In this document: positions 58,373 through 64,000 of the stretch, one piece after another
Layout: the number at the start of each line of letters is the position of its first letter
How positions within the stretch are numbered: the stretch's first letter is position 1
Assembly: GCF_036227125.1 (NCBI RefSeq)
Contig: NZ_CP109435.1
Coordinates: 1,364,001 to 1,428,000, forward strand
DNA from: Streptomyces sp. NBC_01485
GTDB taxonomy: Bacteria > Actinomycetota > Actinomycetes > Streptomycetales > Streptomycetaceae
DNA length: 64,000 bases
Direction: 5' to 3'
Program-made: the position numbers and the translations under genes
Notes under the pieces: model-generated
Told to the model about the DNA's origin: nothing
What the model saw: the letters and a program-made list of their open reading frames with translations, nothing else
Databases searched by the model: none

Positions 58373-59668
58373 CTACTGCTCTTCCTTGGCGACCTTGGTG
58401 ATCGACTCGGTGACCTGCTGGGGCGACTTGGACCCGGCGATGAGGGCGGCGACGCTGTCGTTGACCTCCTGGCCGAGGGCGGGCGCGTACGCCTGGTCGA
58501 GGTAGAGCTGGAAGCCGGTGGCGGCCTTCAACTGGGCCTGTACAGCCTTGATGTTGGGGTCGGTGATGGCGCTCTCGGCGGCCGGGACGACGGGCAGCAC
58601 CCCGGTCTTCTTGACCAGTTCGGTGTCCGTGGCGGCCGAGGCGAAGAACTTCAGGAAGTCGACGGCCGCCTGCGGGGCGCCCTTGCGCAGGGCGTGCCCG
58701 CCGCCTCCGCCGAACACCTCGGTGATCACGCCCTTGCCGCCGTCGACCGCCGGGAACGGGAAGAACCCGAGGTCCGCGCCGAGCCCCTTGCCCGCGTCGG
58801 CCTCCACCGCCGGCGCCCACTGGCCCATGAGTTCCATCGCCGCCTTGCCGTTGCCCACGGTGGCCGCCTGGCCGGTGGGGCTGTTGTAGGCGGCGCCGAG
58901 GAAGCCCTTCTGGAACGGCTGCAGGTCGACGAGGTCCTGGAGGTGCTGCCCGGCCTGGACGAACCCGTCCCCGGTGAAGTCCTTGGCGTCCCCGGCCTTC
59001 TGCAGGGCGTCGATGCCGGCGGTGCGCATCGCCAGGTACGCCCAGTAGTACATGCCGGGCCACTTCTCCTTGCCGGCCAGGGCGAGCGGGGTGATCTTGG
59101 CTGCCTTCAGCTTGCGCACGGCGTCGAGGAAGCCGCTCCAGGTGGTGGGCGGCGCGCTGACACCGGCCTGCTTGAAGAGCGCCTTGTTGTACCAGAACCC
59201 GATCATGCCGATGTCGAACGGGACGCCGTACACCTTGTCGTCCAGCAGATACGGCTCGCGGGCGACCGACAGCAGGCTCTCCCCCCAGTCCTTCGTCCGG
59301 TCCGTGAGGTCCTCGACGAGCCCGGCGTCGACCTGCTGCTTCAGGACACCGCCGCCCCAGGTGTGGAAGATGTCCGGGAGCTTGCCCGAGGCGGTCAGCG
59401 CCGTCATCTTCGACTTGTAGGCGTCGTTCTCCAACTGAACGATCTTGATCTTCACGTTGGGGTTCTGGGCCTCGAACTGCTTGGCCAGACCGGCCCAGAC
59501 GCCCTTGGCCGGCTGGGTGGTGGAGATGTTCCACCACTCGATCGTGGTCGTCCCCGACGACCCCCCGTCCGAGTCGCCGCCGCAGGCGCTCAGTGCCGTC
59601 ATGCTCAGACCGGCCGCGGCGGAGGCCGCCAGGAAGCCGCGGCGGGAGAATGCCGGGTCGCCCATCAT
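58373..59668 (-). CDS. Sugar-binding lipoprotein of ABC transporter
   Basis: 431 aa, ATG behind AAGGAG. Twin-Arg start SRRGFLAASAAAG and lipobox ALSAC with lipid Cys29. Cluster-B binding fold: TTIEWWNISTTQPAKG, DIFHTWGGGVLKQQVDAG, MGQWAPAVEAD. It captures an oligosaccharide outside the cell for the two permeases. Next to a xylanase gene, the ligand is probably a xylo-oligosaccharide, as in BxlE-type systems. Confidence 0.85.
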   Translation of the reverse strand: MMGDPAFSRRGFLAASAAAGLSMTALSACGGDSDGGSSGTTTIEWWNISTTQPAKGVWAGLAKQFEAQNPNVKIKIVQLENDAYKSKMTALTASGKLPDIFHTWGGGVLKQQVDAGLVEDLTDRTKDWGESLLSVAREPYLLDDKVYGVPFDIGMIGFWYNKALFKQAGVSAPPTTWSGFLDAVRKLKAAKITPLALAGKEKWPGMYYWAYLAMRTAGIDALQKAGDAKDFTGDGFVQAGQHLQDLVDLQPFQKGFLGAAYNSPTGQAATVGNGKAAMELMGQWAPAVEADAGKGLGADLGFFPFPAVDGGKGVITEVFGGGGGHALRKGAPQAAVDFLKFFASAATDTELVKKTGVLPVVPAAESAITDPNIKAVQAQLKAATGFQLYLDQAYAPALGQEVNDSVAALIAGSKSPQQVTESITKVAKEEQ

Positions 59669-59683
59669 GCGCTCCTTGATTGA

Positions 59684-59696
59684 TCGAAAGTTTCGA
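59684..59696. promoter_or_regulatory. LacI-family operator TCGAAAGTTTCGA
   Basis: Perfect 13-bp palindrome 16 bases before the binding-protein ATG. A second CGAA-N3-TTCG site is at 59824-59834. Such sites control xylo-oligosaccharide and other sugar operons in Streptomyces. Confidence 0.65.
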
Positions 59697-60130
59697 ACCA
59701 AATTCAGAAAGCTTCGCTGCTGCCGCACCCTAGAGACACCCTCCGACGGGTGGCAACCCCTTGAACACAGGGAATCCAAGGGCCCGTTCACGGAACAGGC
59801 CCCGAAGGGGCCCGGAAGAGAGCCGAAACATTCGACTTGGTCGGCGAACCTTACGAAGCGCAGCGCGGTGCGCGTCCGGCGGCCGGAAACAAACCCGTCC
59901 GCGCGACACCGGACAGGACACGGGCGCGTCTGCCCCGCGACCAGTCTTAACGGAAGCTTGACGCCCGTCCGGCCCATGATCCGTGGGCCCGGGCGTCACT
60001 CTCCGCTTACGCTGATCCCGCCGTCCGCGTGATGGCCGAAACCACACGCCGAGCCGCCGAGTCTCCGAGGTACTGAGCCACTGGGTGTCTCTGCCACTGA
60101 GTCTCCGAGCCGCACATCAGGAGCACGCCG
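59697..60130. other. Intergenic region of divergent genes
   Basis: No convincing gene in about 430 bases. It contains the 59824 palindrome, a small hairpin GGCCCC-GAA-GGGGCC near 59801-59815, and TTGACG at 59958. The promoters of the transporter and the permease should lie here. No riboswitch could be recognised by eye. Confidence 0.5.
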
Positions 60131-62095
60131 ATGGCCACCACCGAGCACCCTCCCTCCGGTCGCCTGCGCACCTGGATGCTGGAGGGCCTGTCCGACATGG
60201 GCAAGGGCCACGGCCAGCCGGCCGCCCCGGGCACCGAGGCGGCGCCCCAGCCCGAGCACAAGGGGCAGCGCTGGTACCGGGTCATGTGCCTGACCGGCGT
60301 CGACTACTTCTCCACCCTCGGTTACCAGCCGGGCATCGCCGCCCTCGCGGCCGGCCTGCTCTCCCCCGTGGCGACCGTCGTGCTCGTCATAGTCACGCTG
60401 GCCGGCGCCCTGCCGGTCTACCGGCGGGTGGCCGAGGAGAGCCCGCACGGCGAGGGCTCGATCTCGATGCTGGAACGGCTGCTGTCCTTCTGGCAGGGCA
60501 AACTGTTCGTCCTGACCCTGCTGGGCTTCGCCGCCACCGACTTCCTGATCACCATCACCCTGTCCGCGGCGGACGCCTCGACCCACCTCGTCGAGAACCC
60601 ACACCTCACCAGCACCCTGCACGGGCAGCAGATGATCATCACCCTCATCCTCGTCGCCCTGCTCGGTGCGGTGTTCCTCAAGGGCTTCCTGGAGGCCATC
60701 GGCGTCGCCGTCGCCCTGGTGATCGTCTACCTCGGCCTGAACGTCGTCGTCGTGATCGTCGGCCTGTGGCACGTGCTCACCGAGGGCCATGTGGTCACCG
60801 ACTGGACCAGCGCCCTGACCGCCGAGCACGGCAACGTCTTCGCGATGATCGGCGTCTCCCTGCTGGTCTTCCCCAAACTGGCCCTCGGCCTGTCCGGCTT
60901 CGAAACCGGCGTCGCGGTCATGCCCCACGTCCAGGGCGACCCCGACGACACCGCGGAGCACCCCAAGGGCCGCATCCGCGACACCAAGAAACTGCTGACG
61001 ACCGCCGCCCTGATCATGAGCGTCTTCCTGATCGCCACCAGCTTCATCACCACCTGGCTGATCCCCGAGAAGGAGTTCGAGCCCGGCGGCAAGGCCAACG
61101 GCCGCGCCCTCGCCTACCTGTCCCACGAGTACCTGGGCAACGCCTTCGGCACGGTCTACGACGTCTCGACCATCGCCATCCTCTGGTTCGCCGGCGCCTC
61201 CGCCATGGCCGGCCTGCTCAACCTGATGCCCCGCTACCTGCCCCGCTACGGCATGGCCCCGCACTGGGCACGCGCCGTCCGCCCCATGGTCATCGTCTTC
61301 ACCCTGATCGCCTTCCTGGTCACGTGGATCTTCGACGCCGACGTCGACGCCCAGGGCGGTGCCTACGCCACCGGCGTCCTGGTCCTCATCAGCTCCGCCG
61401 CGATCGCCGTGACCATCGCCGCCCGCAAGGCCGGCCAGCGGGGCTGGACGATCGGCTTCGCCGTCATCTCGGCGGTGTTCCTCTACGTCACCGTCGCGAA
61501 CGTCTTCGAACGCCCCGACGGCGTGAAGATCGGCGCCTGCTTCATCGCCGGCATCGTCCTGGTCTCCCTGCTCTCCCGGCTGGCCCGCGCCTTCGAGCTC
61601 CGCGTGACCAGCGTGACGCTCGACGACATGGCGGAACGTTTCATCCGGGACATGGCCAGCCGCAAGATCCGGTTCATCGCCAACGAGCCCGACCAGCGCG
61701 ACAAAGCCGAGTACCGCGACAAGATCGAGCAGATCCGCCAGGACAACGACATGCCGGAACAGGAGGACTTCGTCTTCGTCGAGGTCACGGTCCTCGACCC
61801 CTCCGAGTTCGAGTCCGGCCTGACCGTACGCGGAGAGGTCCTGCACAACCGCTACCGCGTCCTGACCCTGGAGTCCTCCTCCATCTCCAACGCCCTGGCC
61901 GCGCTGCTCCTGCACACCCGCGACTCCACCGGCCGCATCCCGCACATCTACTTCGAGTGGACCGAGGGCAACCCGTTCGCCAACTTCCTGCGCTTCTTCC
62001 TCTTCGGCCAGGGCGAGGTCGCCCCGGTCACCCGAGAAGTCCTGCGCGAGGCAGAACCCGACCGCGCCCGCCGCCCCCGCGTCCACACCGGCTGA
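60131..62095 (+). CDS. APC-superfamily permease with cytoplasmic C-terminal domain
   Basis: 654 aa, ATG behind CAGGAGCA. Basic N-terminus, then about twelve helices starting at [20 protein letters not shown]. Helix 6-8 regions include [15 protein letters not shown]. Residues about 495-650 are a soluble domain ([39 protein letters not shown]). The substrate could be amino acids or, as in KimA-type members, potassium. The sequence alone does not decide. Confidence 0.75.
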   Translation: MATTEHPPSGRLRTWMLEGLSDMGKGHGQPAAPGTEAAPQPEHKGQRWYRVMCLTGVDYFSTLGYQPGIAALAAGLLSPVATVVLVIVTLAGALPVYRRVAEESPHGEGSISMLERLLSFWQGKLFVLTLLGFAATDFLITITLSAADASTHLVENPHLTSTLHGQQMIITLILVALLGAVFLKGFLEAIGVAVALVIVYLGLNVVVVIVGLWHVLTEGHVVTDWTSALTAEHGNVFAMIGVSLLVFPKLALGLSGFETGVAVMPHVQGDPDDTAEHPKGRIRDTKKLLTTAALIMSVFLIATSFITTWLIPEKEFEPGGKANGRALAYLSHEYLGNAFGTVYDVSTIAILWFAGASAMAGLLNLMPRYLPRYGMAPHWARAVRPMVIVFTLIAFLVTWIFDADVDAQGGAYATGVLVLISSAAIAVTIAARKAGQRGWTIGFAVISAVFLYVTVANVFERPDGVKIGACFIAGIVLVSLLSRLARAFELRVTSVTLDDMAERFIRDMASRKIRFIANEPDQRDKAEYRDKIEQIRQDNDMPEQEDFVFVEVTVLDPSEFESGLTVRGEVLHNRYRVLTLESSSISNALAALLLHTRDSTGRIPHIYFEWTEGNPFANFLRFFLFGQGEVAPVTREVLREAEPDRARRPRVHTG

Positions 62096-62152
62096 CCCCT
62101 GCCACCTGGGCGCCTGGGCGCCTGGGCCGGTGCACCGTCAGAAGTCGGCCCC

Positions 62153-62562
62153 ATGCAAGGGCTGGAACTGAGACAGGGCCAGGGCCAGGGCCAGGCGGCA
62201 GACCGCCGTACCCGCCGTCAAGCGCCACCGGCGCGCCGACGTCCGGCTCGCCCTGAGCTGCGCGCCGGGCTTCTGCACGCTGACGTTCCTGGTCGACCGG
62301 GACGCCGAGACCCTCACCCTCCCCCACGCCCTGCTGTGGCTGACCCTCTCCACCGGCGTCCTCGCCATGCTCCCGACGGCTTGAGCTCGACCCCCGCGTC
62401 CTCACGGGCAACCCGCTGCTCTGGCACGACCTGGGCACGGGCGCACGCCGCTCCCTGGAGCACGGCACCCTGCACGAAGGCGCCGACGTGCTGGAGCACC
62501 TGCGCCACGAGATCGACGACACGATCACCCGGGCAATCCTCAAAGCCTCGGACCTGCCCTGA
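62153..62562 (+). pseudogene. Frameshifted hypothetical gene
   Basis: One frame reads LALSCAPGFCTLTFLVDRD, LLWLTLSTGVLAMLPTA and stops at TGA 62382-62384. Deleting one T of GGCTTGAG joins it to ELDPRVLTGNPLLWHDLG, GTLHEGADVLEHLRHEIDD, ending at 62562. The start (MQGLELRQGQGQGQ, ATG 62153) is in yet another frame, so two shifts are implied. Degenerate remnant of a chromosomal hypothetical protein, or sequencing error. Confidence 0.55.
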
Positions 62563-62637
62563 GGACACCTCCACTCACGGCGACGCACAACCACGCATAC
62601 CAGACATATGCGCCTCGTCCCCCTACCGTTGGGGCCC

Positions 62638-63057
62638 ATGACCCTGAGCATCCGCAATCAGCTCCCCGGCACCATCACCGCCGTCCACCCCGGCGAGGTC
62701 ATGGCCACCGTCAGGATCCACCTGGCCGGCGGCCAGGACCTCATGGCGGCCATCACTCTGGAGGCCGTGAACCAACTCGGCCTCACCACGGGTACCGCCG
62801 TCCGCGCCCTGGTCAAGTCGACCGAGGTCTCCCTGTCCACCGGCCAGGTCGACGGCCTCTCGATCCGCAACCGCCTCCCCGGCACGATCACCGGACTCAC
62901 CACCGGCGCGGCCATGGCCTCCGTGAAGGTCTCCGTGCCGGGCGGCGAACTCACCGCGGTGATCACCACGGACGCGGCCACCGACCTCGGCCTCTTCGTG
63001 GGCTCCGACGTCATCGCGCTGATCAAAGCGACCGAGGTGTCCCTGGCGACGGCGTAG
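62638..63057 (+). CDS. Two-module TOBE (Mop-like) molybdate-binding protein
   Basis: 139 aa. Two near-identical modules: residues about 2-68 (LSIRNQLPGTITAVHPGEVM) and 73-137 (LSIRNRLPGTITGLTTGAAM), each ending STEVSL or ATEVSL. Such molbindins store or buffer molybdate or tungstate in the cytoplasm. No transport genes are visible next to it. Confidence 0.85.
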   Translation: MTLSIRNQLPGTITAVHPGEVMATVRIHLAGGQDLMAAITLEAVNQLGLTTGTAVRALVKSTEVSLSTGQVDGLSIRNRLPGTITGLTTGAAMASVKVSVPGGELTAVITTDAATDLGLFVGSDVIALIKATEVSLATA

Positions 63058-63122
63058 CCCGCGGGCGGACCCCGCCCGGGAGGGACGCCGTCGGCGAATC
63101 CACGGGCGGCCGGGTACCAGTT

Positions 63123-63164
63123 CCGCGAATGTGACACTCCCGATAGGAAGTGTCACATTCGCGG
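63123..63164. terminator. Convergent terminator, perfect 16-bp hairpin
   Basis: CCGCGAATGTGACACT pairs perfectly with its complement over a 10-base loop between the rightward Mop gene and the leftward gcvP. No T-run. Confidence 0.75.
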
Positions 63165-63269
63165 CCGACAGCACCCGGACCTCCGGCACGGACTCACCCG
63201 GCCCCGGACCGCCCAGGCGGAATTCACCAACGGCATCCGGGACGGACGGGGCCCCGCGCCCCCACCCAC

Positions 63270-64000
63270 TCAGTCCTCGTACGCGTCCAGCGGCGGGCAC
63301 GAGCAGACCAGGTTCCGGTCGCCGAAGGCCTGGTCGATCCGGCGCACCGGCGGCCAGTACTTGTCGGCGGCGGACACACCGGCCGGGAAGACGGCCTCCT
63401 CACGCGTGTACGCGTGCTCCCACTCCCCGCCGAGCGCGGCCGCGGTGTGCGGGGCGCCCCGGAGCGGGTTGTCCTCGGCCGGCCACTCGCCCGCCCCGAC
63501 CTTCTCGATCTCCGCGCGGATGGCGATCATCGCCTCGCAGAAACGGTCCAGCTCGATGAGGTCCTCGGACTCGGTCGGCTCGATCATCAGCGTCCCGGCC
63601 ACCGGGAACGACATCGTCGGCGCGTGGAACCCGTAGTCGATGAGCCGCTTGGCGACGTCGTCGACGCTCACCCCGGTCGCCTTGGTCAGCGGCCGCAGAT
63701 CGATGATGCACTCGTGCGCGACCAGCCCGCCCGGCCCGTTGTAGAGCACCGGGTAGTGCGGCTCCAGCCGCTTGGCGACGTAGTTGGCGCTGAGCACCGC
63801 CACCTGTGTGGCCCGCTTGAGCCCCTCGCCGCCCATGAGCCGCACATAGGCCCAGGAGATCGGCAGGATCCCCGCGGACCCCCAGGGCGCGGCCGAGATC
63901 GGCCCGACACCCGTCTCGGGCCCGGCGGCGGGCTGCAGCGGGTGGTTCGGCAGATACGGCGCGAGGTGCGACCGTACGGCCACCGGCCCGACCCCCGGAC
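63270..64000 (-). CDS. gcvP: Glycine dehydrogenase (P protein), C-terminal part
   Basis: About 243 C-terminal residues; the 5' part lies beyond the window. [60 protein letters not shown] and [20 protein letters not shown] are strongly conserved in decarboxylating glycine dehydrogenase. PLP enzyme of the glycine cleavage system, which releases CO2 from glycine and passes aminomethyl to the H protein. Leftward, convergent with the Mop gene. Confidence 0.95.
   Translation of the reverse strand, partial: PGVGPVAVRSHLAPYLPNHPLQPAAGPETGVGPISAAPWGSAGILPISWAYVRLMGGEGLKRATQVAVLSANYVAKRLEPHYPVLYNGPGGLVAHECIIDLRPLTKATGVSVDDVAKRLIDYGFHAPTMSFPVAGTLMIEPTESEDLIELDRFCEAMIAIRAEIEKVGAGEWPAEDNPLRGAPHTAAALGGEWEHAYTREEAVFPAGVSAADKYWPPVRRIDQAFGDRNLVCSCPPLDAYED

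Noticed and set aside
56472..59537. A 1,021-codon open frame across the three transporter genes
   Set aside because: It is an accident of high GC: only the last 298 codons (from GTG 57368) encode a protein. The rest lies out of frame over the other permease and the binding protein.
59697..60130. c-di-AMP (ydaO-type) riboswitch before the APC permease
   Set aside because: Only simple GC hairpins were found. The conserved core could not be recognised without a covariance search (for example Infernal against the ydaO-yuaA model).
59996..62086. Long leftward frame opposite the APC permease
   Set aside because: Composition is Gly/Asp/Gln-rich antisense shadow with no domain, and the rightward frame encodes a clear twelve-helix permease.
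1..64000. CRISPR array or tRNA genes
   Set aside because: No regularly spaced direct repeats and no cloverleaf or 3' tRNA half were recognised by eye, including at the element edge.

Overview
The window is high-GC DNA with strong third-position G/C bias. It uses GTG and TTG starts freely and carries families typical of Streptomyces (DUF6221- and DUF6233-like proteins, small zinc-ribbon proteins, XRE-TPR regulators). It reads as a Streptomyces chromosome with a large temperate siphophage-type prophage (from before base 1 to about 55.47 kb), followed by about 8.5 kb of host chromosome.

Layout. 1-2.6 kb: membrane proteins resembling spread-type proteins of Streptomyces conjugative elements. 2.6-10.8 kb: early/accessory region with a leftward four-gene operon headed by a ribbon-helix-helix protein, many small Cys-rich proteins, a PP2C-type phosphatase, an IS5-family insertion, and two matching promoter cassettes carrying GTAWTAC sites. 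10.9-23.1 kb: tail-fibre and decoration region: a repeat-rich 795-aa fibre, GT2 glycosyltransferase, methyltransferase, sugar-nucleotide epimerase, secreted metalloprotease, HNH nuclease, and a gene split by an IS4-family element. 23.3-34.5 kb: prim-pol, terminase, portal, MuF, scaffold, capsid, a GT4 glycosyltransferase directly after the capsid gene, connectors, major tail protein, and frameshifted tail chaperones. 34.5-47.9 kb: tape measure with a peptidase-like domain, baseplate and tail proteins, a C5-epimerase-like protein, a CHAP endolysin, holin and membrane proteins. 48-50.7 kb: a leftward MmpS-like membrane protein, a 190-aa protein and a tyrosine integrase. 50.7-55.46 kb: small accessory genes and two XRE regulators.

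The GH10 xylanase gene (leftward, 55469-56416) stops inside its last barrel strand exactly where the element begins, so the element appears to have integrated into this gene and 55.47 kb is probably its right attachment junction. The left junction is outside the window.

Host part. Downstream of the xylanase promoter region are a sugar ABC transporter (two permeases and a lipoprotein binding protein, no ATPase) with a CGAA-N3-TTCG palindrome, consistent with xylo-oligosaccharide uptake. Then come an APC-type permease, a frameshifted small gene, a two-module TOBE (Mop-like) protein and the 3' end of gcvP.

The most interesting signals are the paired GTAWTAC promoter cassettes, the split glycan-modification set, the C5-epimerase-like protein beside the lysis genes, an antisense Phd-like antitoxin fragment without a toxin, and the interrupted xylanase.
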